Below, piece after piece: positions 18,384-26,168 of a stretch of DNA of 57,338 nt. The translations under genes and the position numbers were made by a program. This stretch comes from Mariniblastus sp. (GTDB lineage: Bacteria > Planctomycetota > Planctomycetia > Pirellulales > Pirellulaceae), in contig JAPKBL010000024.1 of the NCBI GenBank assembly GCA_028823415.1, positions 1 through 57,338 on the forward strand, read 5' to 3'. How positions within the stretch are numbered: the first letter of the stretch is position 1; the number at the start of each line of letters is the position of its first letter. A model generated the notes under the pieces. The model was given only the letters and a program-made list of their open reading frames with translations. It did not search any database and had not been told where the DNA came from.

Positions 18384-20510
18384 ATGAACCTGAAGAACTA
18401 TCGGAACATCGGAATTTCAGCCCACATTGATTCGGGAAAAACGACTCTCAGTGAGCGGATTCTTTTCTATTGCGGACGAATTCACAAAATTGAAGACGTA
18501 CGCGGCGGTGGCGATGGCGCGACGATGGACCACATGGAACTTGAGAAAGAACGCGGGATCACGATTACCAGTGCCGCGACTCAGGTGACTTGGGATGAGA
18601 ATACAATTAACCTGATCGACACACCCGGTCACGTCGACTTCACGGTCGAAGTGGAACGCTCCCTTCGCGTGCTCGATGGTGCGGTTCTCGTCCTCTGTGC
18701 GGTAGGCGGTGTCCAAGCCCAGTCCTTGACGGTCGACCGTCAAATGAAGCGATACGGGATTCCGCGATTAGCGTTCGTCAATAAAATGGACAGAACAGGC
18801 GCCGACCCATTCAAGGTCGCCGACCAAATGCGCGAGAAACTTGCCGTCGAAGTCATTCTCTTTCAAATTCCGATCGGTCTTGGTGAAAATTTCGATGGCG
18901 TTGTCGATTTAATCGAAATGAAAGCCTATCGGAACGATGGGGATAATGGCGAGATCGTGCTCGTAGAAGAGATTCCCGCGGAGCTCGTCGATGACGCCAA
19001 CAAGTATCGTCAGGAACTTCTCGAAGGCCTTTCGATGTACAGCGATGAGATGATGGAGTTACTGCTTTCGGAAGAAGAGGTCTCGAAAGAACTAATCTAC
19101 ACAGTCGCCGCAGCCGCGATTAAATCTCAGAGTTTTACACCTATGTTCATGGGCACAGCGTTCAAAAACAAATCAGTCCAACCGCTCGTCGATGCCGTCA
19201 TACGCTACCTTCCCAACCCCGAAGAACGAAAAATTTCAGCAAAGCAGTGGGATAATCCTGAAGAAGATTTCCCCCTAAAACCAGATAAGGAAAAGCCGCT
19301 TGTTGGCATGGCATTCAAGATCGTTGAAGATCCATTTGGCCAGCTTACCTTTATGCGAGTCTATCAAGGCACCGTAAAAAAAGGTGGAACGTACTACAAC
19401 CAGCGGACTAGCCGCAAAGAGCGTTTCAGTCGAATCGTTCGCATGCACTCGAATAAACGAGAAGAAATTGATGAAGCATTTGCTGGTGACATCGTGGCGG
19501 TGATGGGTATCGATTGCGCCTCAGGTGACACTTATTCGGAAACGACCAAATACTGCTCACTAGAAAACATGTTCGTTCCTGAGCCTGTTATTTCGGTAGC
19601 GATTGCACCGGCTGACCGAGGAACTAGTGAGAAGCTTGGCAAGGCACTTCAACGATTCCGCAAAGAAGACCCAACCTTCCGAGTTTCTACGGACGAAGAA
19701 ACCGCAGAGGTCATTATTTCCGGAATGGGTGAACTTCATCTTGATGTTTATGTCGAGCGAATTCGGCGAGAGTACGGACTGGAAGTTGAAGTCGGTGCTC
19801 CCAAGGTGAGCTATCGTGAACAGCCGACCATAAAAGCAGCCTTCGATTACAAGCACAAAAAGCAATCCGGTGGTTCTGGCCAATTCGCACATATTAAAGG
19901 ATGGCTTGAGCCGCTCGACGAAGAAGAGTTCGCCAAGGATGAAGACAATCCAAAGGTAGTTGACAACTTCCTGTTCGAGGACAAAATCGTCAGCGGCCGA
20001 ATTCCCAAGCAGTACATTCCTGCCGTAGAAAAAGGAATGCGGCAGTCGATCTTCAAGGGCGTCCTTGCAGAATATCCAGTGGTCGGGATGCGTATGATGC
20101 TTGCCGATGGCTCTTACCACGATGTCGATAGTTCTGAAATGGCTTTCCAAGCCGCCGCTAGAGGCATGTTTCGCGAATACATGACCAAAACAAAACCTCA
20201 AATTTTGGAACCAGTGATGTTTTGCGAAATTGAGTGCCCGGAACCAGCACAAGGGCCGATCGTGGGTGACCTCACTTCACGACGAGGAATTATGGAGTCA
20301 ACCGACATTAAACCAGATGGTTCCGTTTTGATCTGTTGTGAAATTCCGCTCAGCGAAACCTTTGGCTATGCGACGGACCTGCGTTCAATGTCGCAGGGTC
20401 AAGCCACGTTCACGATGGAACTTCGCGGATACCGACCCGTTCCACGCAACGTTCAAGAGGATATTATTGACGAACGTCGAAAAGCCAAAGAAGCTTTGCA
20501 AAAAGCGTAG
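18384..20510 (+). CDS. fusA: Translation elongation factor G of mitochondrial-like type
   Basis: The start MNLKNYRNIGISAHIDSGKTT at 18384 gives 708 residues and matches the family; the frame is open back to 18291. GTPase motifs: AHIDSGKTT (13-21), the switch segment GATMDHMELEKERGITITSAAT, DTPGHVDF and NKMDRTG. Domains II to V follow, including the domain IV segment SGGSGQFAHI. The wording LRVLDGAVLVLCAVGGVQAQ...VDRQMKRYGIPRLAFVNKMDR and QIPIGLGENFDGVVDLIEMKA is closer to mitochondrial EFG1, and to the EF-G1 of spirochaetes and planctomycetes, than to Escherichia coli FusA. It drives translocation on the ribosome. It stands alone with no rpsL, rpsG or tuf neighbours. Confidence 0.93.
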   Translation: MNLKNYRNIGISAHIDSGKTTLSERILFYCGRIHKIEDVRGGGDGATMDHMELEKERGITITSAATQVTWDENTINLIDTPGHVDFTVEVERSLRVLDGAVLVLCAVGGVQAQSLTVDRQMKRYGIPRLAFVNKMDRTGADPFKVADQMREKLAVEVILFQIPIGLGENFDGVVDLIEMKAYRNDGDNGEIVLVEEIPAELVDDANKYRQELLEGLSMYSDEMMELLLSEEEVSKELIYTVAAAAIKSQSFTPMFMGTAFKNKSVQPLVDAVIRYLPNPEERKISAKQWDNPEEDFPLKPDKEKPLVGMAFKIVEDPFGQLTFMRVYQGTVKKGGTYYNQRTSRKERFSRIVRMHSNKREEIDEAFAGDIVAVMGIDCASGDTYSETTKYCSLENMFVPEPVISVAIAPADRGTSEKLGKALQRFRKEDPTFRVSTDEETAEVIISGMGELHLDVYVERIRREYGLEVEVGAPKVSYREQPTIKAAFDYKHKKQSGGSGQFAHIKGWLEPLDEEEFAKDEDNPKVVDNFLFEDKIVSGRIPKQYIPAVEKGMRQSIFKGVLAEYPVVGMRMMLADGSYHDVDSSEMAFQAAARGMFREYMTKTKPQILEPVMFCEIECPEPAQGPIVGDLTSRRGIMESTDIKPDGSVLICCEIPLSETFGYATDLRSMSQGQATFTMELRGYRPVPRNVQEDIIDERRKAKEALQKA

Positions 20511-20531
20511 GTTGAATGCAAGTTAAATTCG

Positions 20532-20568
20532 AAAACACCGCCGGTTAGTACCAGCGGTGTTTTTTTTT
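20532..20568 (+). terminator. Rho-independent terminator of fusA
   Basis: AAAACACCGC and GCGGTGTTTT pair around the loop CGGTTAGTACCA and run into a long T tract. It begins 21 bases after the fusA stop. Confidence 0.9.
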
Positions 20569-20729
20569 GCATTCTCGCTTCTACCGTGACGCGAAAGTTT
20601 CCACTTCCCCAATTCTATTTGTTAAAATAAATTTGCATCAACTGATAAACAAGAGAAATCCCGATTGGCACGGCTCAACTTGAAATAGGCCGGTTTCCTT
20701 ATTTTAAATTTCTTAGAAATCGAGAAGTA

Positions 20730-21686
20730 ATGCAGCCACCGCCCCCCCGCCAAGTCGTAGTTTTTAGATTACTTAGCATCTATTTTCTCTCGATCGCCTT
20801 GTCCCCGATCGTTACCAATGCTTGCCAACAGGAACCGGCAAGTGCATTTCGCACACCAAGTATTCCCGCACTTAAAATGACAACGAAACTGCTGAAACCC
20901 ATCAATCAGCCCCTCACGGAACCCCAACCAGGAGAATGGCTTGATCAACAAAAAGAATCTGGCCAGTCATTTTCCCAATACTTGCGCATCCGCCCCATCG
21001 TCCTTACACCCCGTAGAAATAAACTATACGTACAGCCGATTGGCCAGTTTAATCCGAAGCAACTGGAAATCATTCAGCTCAGCTCGGAGTACCTTTCGAT
21101 TTATTTTAGCTGCCCTGTTGAGGTTCTCGAAACGAAATCCGAGGATGGAATTCCTGAAAACGCACAGCGAAATCACCCCACCCAAGGCACTCACCAATTG
21201 CTGACCTCTTATGTACTGGAAAAACAACTGGCGCCGGAATTACCAGGCGACGCGTTTGCTCTGATCGCTTTCACCTCCTCAGATCTATGGCCCGGAGATG
21301 GCTGGAATTTTGTTTTCGGATATGCTTCGTTTCGAGAGCGGGTGGGCGTCTGGTCACTCTCTCGTTTCGGTAATCCGGCGCGCGACCCCGAGTCATTCCG
21401 CCGATGCCTGGAGCGGACATGTAAACTCGCAACTCACGAAACCGGCCATATGTTTTCGATCAAACACTGCACGAGATACTCTTGCAATATGCAAGGCAGT
21501 AACAGCCTCCAGGAATCTGACAGTCAACCCATTCATTTATGCCCTGAATGCCACGCCAAAATCGTCTTTGCAACGAAAGCCGACCCGGTAAAAAGAATCG
21601 ACAACCTAATTCGCTTTTCACAGGAGCATGGTTTCAACCGAGAGATCGAGTTTCTCAAGAAAGCCAAGGAAATCCTAAAAAATTAA
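20730..21686 (+). CDS. Archaemetzincin-like metalloprotease, apparently exported
   Basis: 318 residues. The zinc site HETGHMFSIKH is at 236-246, then CTRYSCNMQGSNSL, giving the archaemetzincin pattern C247-x4-C252-x-M254, and the paired cysteines C271 and C274 in LCPECHAKI. This CX4CXM...CXXC signature is specific to the M54 family. The usual Gly of HExxHxxGxxH is Ser243 here. The MQG wording after the zinc site resembles the animal AMZ proteins. The N-terminus has a hydrophobic run (VVVFRLLSIYFLSIALSPIVTNA) that looks like a signal peptide, unusual for a family generally regarded as cytosolic. Substrate unknown. GAG lies five bases before the ATG. Confidence 0.83.
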   Translation: MQPPPPRQVVVFRLLSIYFLSIALSPIVTNACQQEPASAFRTPSIPALKMTTKLLKPINQPLTEPQPGEWLDQQKESGQSFSQYLRIRPIVLTPRRNKLYVQPIGQFNPKQLEIIQLSSEYLSIYFSCPVEVLETKSEDGIPENAQRNHPTQGTHQLLTSYVLEKQLAPELPGDAFALIAFTSSDLWPGDGWNFVFGYASFRERVGVWSLSRFGNPARDPESFRRCLERTCKLATHETGHMFSIKHCTRYSCNMQGSNSLQESDSQPIHLCPECHAKIVFATKADPVKRIDNLIRFSQEHGFNREIEFLKKAKEILKN

Positions 21687-21737
21687 AACCCGGTCGACAA
21701 AATCGCAGTAAAGATTCCGTTGCCTTGGACTATTTCA

Positions 21738-21770
21738 TTCCACTAAAATGATAGAGGCTTCTTAGTGGAA
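21738..21770. repeat. Nine-base inverted repeat between two hydrolase genes
   Basis: TTCCACTAA (21738-21746) and TTAGTGGAA (21762-21770) are perfect reverse complements 15 bases apart. There is no T tract, so a regulator site or mRNA hairpin ahead of the gene at 21810 is as likely as a terminator. Confidence 0.5.
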
Positions 21771-21809
21771 ACCAGACCTCCTTCCGTCGAATTGATCGAG
21801 TTAATATAA

Positions 21810-23813
21810 ATGAAATCACTTTCCGTCAAACGCCTAACTTTCGCCTTCTTCCTTCCAATGTTGATGGGCTTGTTGCTCCATTCTGTCGGCTTCGCCCAAA
21901 CGGTGGAAAAACGCCAAGTGGCACCCGCGTGGGACGGCGAAGTTTCCCAATGGAACGGGTTCGACAGAACAGATTTTAAAATTGGAGGTCGCGACGCCTA
22001 TGTCGTGTCACCCCAATCTGCGGCGCCGGGGAACCCTTGGGTTTGGCGAGCGCGGTTCCCAGGTTTTCATGCCGATTCTGACTTAATTCTTCTAACGCGC
22101 GGCTTCCACATCGCTCATATCAACACTAATGGTATGCTCGGCAGTCCAAAGGCAATGAATTTCTGGGACGAGTTTTACCAACACGTGACCGCGCGAGGCT
22201 TAGCCAAAAAGTGCGTCCTTGAGGGAGTTAGTCGGGGTGGCTTATTCGTTTATCAATTCGCCGCTCGTTGGCCTGACCGCGTCGCGTGCATCTACTGCGA
22301 CACGCCCGTCGGCGACATTTCCAGTTGGCCGGGGGGCAAAGGTGCGGGGCGAGGGCACGCCCCAACATGGCAAACCTGTTTGACCGAGTACGGCCTCACC
22401 GAAGAAACTGCAAAAACATTTAAACAAAACCCGATCGACATCCTCGAACCGATCGCTAAGAAGAACATACCGCTGCTACATATTGTTTCTATGACTGACG
22501 TCATCGTACCGCCGGCTGAAAATACTTTGGTGCTGGCCCAACGGTATCGGAAATTGGGTGGGAGCATCGATATCATCAAAGTCGAAAAGGGAACCACAAA
22601 ATCCGGGGGACACCATTTTACGCATCCCGACCCAGTCCGCGCGGCAGATTTCATGGAACGATTTGGGTCAACTTTCCCAAAATCAAATGATTATTTCGTC
22701 ATGCGTGGCTCCTTGAATAATTGTCGCGAAAAATTTGAAAACCAAAAAACGGGCCGCGTTGTGTTCTTGGGAGGATCAATCACCACCATGAACGGATGGC
22801 GTGATTTGGTTTGCGATTATCTTCGCGAGAAATTCCCAAGCACTAAATTCGAATTTGTCGACGCAGGCATTTCCTCTACTGGATCGGTGCCGGGTTCGTT
22901 CCGACTGCTTCGAGATGTGCTCGCAAAAGGGGACGTGGATTTACTGTTCGAAGAAGCCGCCGTTAACGATTTACACAACTCAAGAGAACCGGTTGAGATG
23001 ATCCGAGGAATGGAGGGGATTGTTCGTCAAGCCAGAACCCAAAATCCTAATATCGATATCGTGATGATGCATTTTGTCGATCCCAAACATGTCGCGGACT
23101 ACCGTCGCGGAAATACTCCGCAAGTAATCCAACAGCATGAGCAGGTCGCCACACATTACAGCATTCCCTCTTTACATTTGGCTCGTGAAATCACGGAACG
23201 GATGGACAGCGAACAATTTGATTGGAAAAACGATTTTAAAAATTGCCATCCCTCTCCGTTTGGACACCGTGTGTATGCGTCTTCGATCCGGCGGCTACTG
23301 AACGCGGCTTGGGCAGCGCCAAGGACGACTGAAAATGAGCCGGTCCCCCATGCACTCCCTGAACCAATCAACCGTTTCAGCTATGACCGAGGCAAAATGG
23401 TCAGTCTGAAAAGCGCAAAAGATCTGAACGGATTCGCAATCGACAAAACCTGCGACCCACGAGCCAACCATCTCGGTGGTGGGGTGAGGGATGGATTCTA
23501 CAACGTACCCATGCTGGTCGGTACTAATCCCGGCGATCAATTTTCCCTAGACTTCGAAGGACGCGCTGTTGGGCTATTTTTAGCCGCCGGTCCCGATGCG
23601 GGAACCATTGAATTTTCAATTGACGACTCCGAATTTAAACCGTTAAATCTGTTTACCCGCTGGAGTGGCGGACTCCACATCCCGTGGGTTTACGTTCTCG
23701 AAAGCGAACTACAGGCCGGTTCACACCACCTAGTCCTTCGTATTTCCAAGACAAAGGATCCTCGCAGCAAAGGCCACGCCTGCCGCATCGTCAACTTGCT
23801 TGTCAACGAATGA
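21810..23813 (+). CDS. Two-domain exported hydrolase: alpha/beta hydrolase plus SGNH esterase
   Basis: 667 residues with a signal peptide (FAFFLPMLMGLLLHSVGFAQ). The N-terminal half is an alpha/beta hydrolase with nucleophile elbow GVSRGG near residue 138 and a His candidate in SGGHHF. The second half is an SGNH hydrolase: VVFLGGSITTMNG (Ser near 322), the Asn block EEAAVNDLHNS near 386, and the terminal block NCHPSPFGH near 480. About 130 residues follow that look like a beta-sandwich. SGNH enzymes deacetylate or de-esterify polysaccharides; the alpha/beta part probably acts on another ester. The location next to sulfatases fits polysaccharide breakdown. The natural substrate cannot be read from the sequence. 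Confidence 0.8.
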   Translation: MKSLSVKRLTFAFFLPMLMGLLLHSVGFAQTVEKRQVAPAWDGEVSQWNGFDRTDFKIGGRDAYVVSPQSAAPGNPWVWRARFPGFHADSDLILLTRGFHIAHINTNGMLGSPKAMNFWDEFYQHVTARGLAKKCVLEGVSRGGLFVYQFAARWPDRVACIYCDTPVGDISSWPGGKGAGRGHAPTWQTCLTEYGLTEETAKTFKQNPIDILEPIAKKNIPLLHIVSMTDVIVPPAENTLVLAQRYRKLGGSIDIIKVEKGTTKSGGHHFTHPDPVRAADFMERFGSTFPKSNDYFVMRGSLNNCREKFENQKTGRVVFLGGSITTMNGWRDLVCDYLREKFPSTKFEFVDAGISSTGSVPGSFRLLRDVLAKGDVDLLFEEAAVNDLHNSREPVEMIRGMEGIVRQARTQNPNIDIVMMHFVDPKHVADYRRGNTPQVIQQHEQVATHYSIPSLHLAREITERMDSEQFDWKNDFKNCHPSPFGHRVYASSIRRLLNAAWAAPRTTENEPVPHALPEPINRFSYDRGKMVSLKSAKDLNGFAIDKTCDPRANHLGGGVRDGFYNVPMLVGTNPGDQFSLDFEGRAVGLFLAAGPDAGTIEFSIDDSEFKPLNLFTRWSGGLHIPWVYVLESELQAGSHHLVLRISKTKDPRSKGHACRIVNLLVNE

Positions 23814-23854
23814 ACTAAAGATTGACACAACGAACCCCAGGTGCAAGCTCGACG

Positions 23855-25375
23855 TTAATACTCGGGAATCGGATCTCCAGGTTTTATTTCCTCGCCCTCC
23901 CAGATGACCTTACCGTTGATTCGTTCAAGGATCCGTTTGGCACTCCCGGGAGCGGGTAAGCGATTCTCTTCTGGAAGAAATTTACGATGGCGGTCCATTA
24001 ACGAACCCAGCTCAGTTCGACCCGCTAAATTAACCCACTCATTTGGATCGGATTGCAAATCGTAAAACTCCTCGGACCCATCGGCATATTGGATATAACG
24101 ATACCGCACTGACCTGATCGAATGATTGTCGTGATTGTGCGTCGTGATCGCTGGAAAGTCCCGCTTTTGATTCGAATCAACCAGTTGTGGACCAAGACTA
24201 TGCCCTTCGAGTGTTTGCTTCGCTGGAAATTCACAAAGCTCCAAAAGGGTAGGGTAGATATCCAACAACTCAACTGGTTCACGACAGTTAGCCCCTTGGG
24301 AAACACCCGGTCCGGCAAATATCAAAGGGACTCTCGTCGATTCCTCCCAGAGCGTATTCTTGCCCGTGATTTCTTTTTCCCCAAGATGAAATCCGTGGTC
24401 TGACCACAACACTACAATCGTGTTGTCCGCTCGGCCACTCTTTTCCAAGGCTGACAGAACGCGTCCAACTTGGCTATCAACGAAACTCGTACTCGCCAGA
24501 TACGAACGAGTAATATTACCGAGCTGTTTGGATTCGTTTAAAAATTTCAATCGAGGCTCAGGTAATTTCCAGTGAAGGTACCATGAAAAATCTGGCGTAT
24601 CCTGGCGGTCTCCCAATTTTATTGGCGGAAGAATCAATTCATCCTCCGGATAAAGATCAAACCACTTTTGGGTCGCATAACACGGCACATGCGGAAGGAA
24701 AAACCCAACGGAAAGAAAGAACGCATCGTCCTTATTGTCCGCCAAAGGCCCCTCCAGCGTTTTGACCGCCCAGTCAGCCACTTTCCAATCTCCTTTATCT
24801 TCGTCTCGATGAGGAAACACTCCCCAATCGACAAGCCGATGCTGAGACGGTGTATCGACCAGCTTAGAAGGCGGTCTCGCTCCGACGCTCGACGCCGTAC
24901 CAATGACGTCAAATTCAGTATCCGTTTTCCTCCTACCGTTACCTCCGTGATAAATCTTACCCGTCGTGTAGGTCTTATATCCATGATTTGAAAAATACTG
25001 CGGAAGCGTCTCGTAGTCCTTAAACTCCGGCACCGTTTTTATCCAAGGTGCAAGCCCATAGATACCAGTTGATGAGGGACGTAGGCCGGTCATCAGGCTC
25101 GTTCGCGAGGGATTACACAGAGGCGACTGGCAATGGGCGTTTGAAAACAGGGTCCCTTGCTGAGCCAAACGATCGATGTTGGGAGTCTTCGCCTGAGGAT
25201 GCCCTTCGAGGCAACCAATCCAATCGTTCTGATCGTCGATAGCGATGAAAAGAATATTCGGCTTTGCTTTTACCGGCTCAGCCGCCTGCACACAGGCAGC
25301 CACTGACGCGGCATCCCCACCAAAAGACAACAATCCACAGACCAGCGCTAACACAAAATATTCGCGTCCAAACAT
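23855..25375 (-). CDS. Exported sulfatase, iduronate-2-sulfatase-like
   Basis: 506 residues. A signal segment (YFVLALVCGLLSFGGDAASVAACVQA) precedes KPNILFIAIDDQNDWIGCL, the metal-binding start of the alkaline-phosphatase-superfamily fold. The formylglycine motif is LCNPSRTSLMTG with Cys87 as the residue to be oxidised. Later landmarks are KIYHGG, FFLSVGFFLPHVPC and VVLWSDHGFHLGEKEITGKNTLWEESTRVPL, the last strongly of the iduronate-2-sulfatase subgroup. It removes sulfate esters from polysaccharides in the periplasm after activation by a formylglycine-generating enzyme, which is not in this window. GGAGG lies 11 bases upstream of the ATG. Confidence 0.92.
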   Translation of the reverse strand: MFGREYFVLALVCGLLSFGGDAASVAACVQAAEPVKAKPNILFIAIDDQNDWIGCLEGHPQAKTPNIDRLAQQGTLFSNAHCQSPLCNPSRTSLMTGLRPSSTGIYGLAPWIKTVPEFKDYETLPQYFSNHGYKTYTTGKIYHGGNGRRKTDTEFDVIGTASSVGARPPSKLVDTPSQHRLVDWGVFPHRDEDKGDWKVADWAVKTLEGPLADNKDDAFFLSVGFFLPHVPCYATQKWFDLYPEDELILPPIKLGDRQDTPDFSWYLHWKLPEPRLKFLNESKQLGNITRSYLASTSFVDSQVGRVLSALEKSGRADNTIVVLWSDHGFHLGEKEITGKNTLWEESTRVPLIFAGPGVSQGANCREPVELLDIYPTLLELCEFPAKQTLEGHSLGPQLVDSNQKRDFPAITTHNHDNHSIRSVRYRYIQYADGSEEFYDLQSDPNEWVNLAGRTELGSLMDRHRKFLPEENRLPAPGSAKRILERINGKVIWEGEEIKPGDPIPEY

Positions 25376-25709
25376 TTCTCAAACAACCTCCATTGTAAGG
25401 CTTAGCGGGTACTTCAGGTGGCACCCCGGCAATCCGCATCATAAACCTTCTGCGCAGCGGATACAACAAACTCAAACCGTCCAGTGGATCAGATTAAGTT
25501 GCCGTTGAACGCGACAAAGCCCTGAATAAAAATCGCGGAACCGGATGAAACGCGGTTGGCGTCTGGATTGTGAAAATCTAGAAAGAAATCTGGGCAACAA
25601 CTGAAAGTATGCAACCAGTCAAAGTGATTCGTACGAGACTCGACTGGCGATCCGACAGCTGCTGATATTCCCAGGCAATCGATGGATTCCGAACCCCATC
25701 CAGAATTAA
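25376..25709. other. Spacer upstream of the sulfatase gene
   Basis: No gene is supported. Short frames on the minus strand that run into the lipoprotein gene have no coding character. It should hold the sulfatase promoter; no specific site is identified. Confidence 0.4.
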
Positions 25710-26072
25710 TTACTTTTCGGTTCGTAACGGTTCTGTTACCCAAAATTCATCGACGTCTATTTCGATCATTTCGGCACTGGTTTGTTTTTCTTGAAAGGTC
25801 TCAAGCACTTTCTTTGGCGGAGGTAGTTCCTCAACGCCTCGACTGTTGCCACCGTCGGGCTGTGCTTCGAGATTAGAATCCGGATTTTCGCCGTCGCTTG
25901 ACGCATTGGGATCAGAAAAAACGGAACCGACTCGACCATAGCTCGAATCGACTCGCTCAAACTTGCCACCATACACAGGATAATCGTAATCGAAAGGCCC
26001 GCAACACATACTGCAGCCTAGACTTCCCACACTCAATGTGGTCACGAACATAATCAAGATTGAGCGTTTCAT
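25710..26072 (-). CDS. Small predicted lipoprotein
   Basis: 120 residues. A basic start and hydrophobic stretch (MKRSILIMFVTTLSVGSLGC) end in a cysteine that could be lipidated; the lipobox SLGC is imperfect. The mature part is acidic and low in structure, with proline-rich ELPPPKKVLETFQEK and a final EMIEIDVDEFWVTEP. No known domain is recognised. It lies 96 bases downstream of the TolC-like gene in the same direction, and may be its accessory envelope component. Confidence 0.6.
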   Translation of the reverse strand: MKRSILIMFVTTLSVGSLGCSMCCGPFDYDYPVYGGKFERVDSSYGRVGSVFSDPNASSDGENPDSNLEAQPDGGNSRGVEELPPPKKVLETFQEKQTSAEMIEIDVDEFWVTEPLRTEK

Positions 26073-26168
26073 AAATTGACTCTGAACTTATCTAGTGGTT
26101 TTCTAATTTTCAATTGATAGAAATCAAAAATTTAAACAGAAATTAAAAACAAAGATCATTCCTACTGA

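Noticed and set aside
19560..20252. 230-residue minus-strand frame within fusA
   Set aside because: Antisense to the well-conserved EF-G; no independent evidence of coding.
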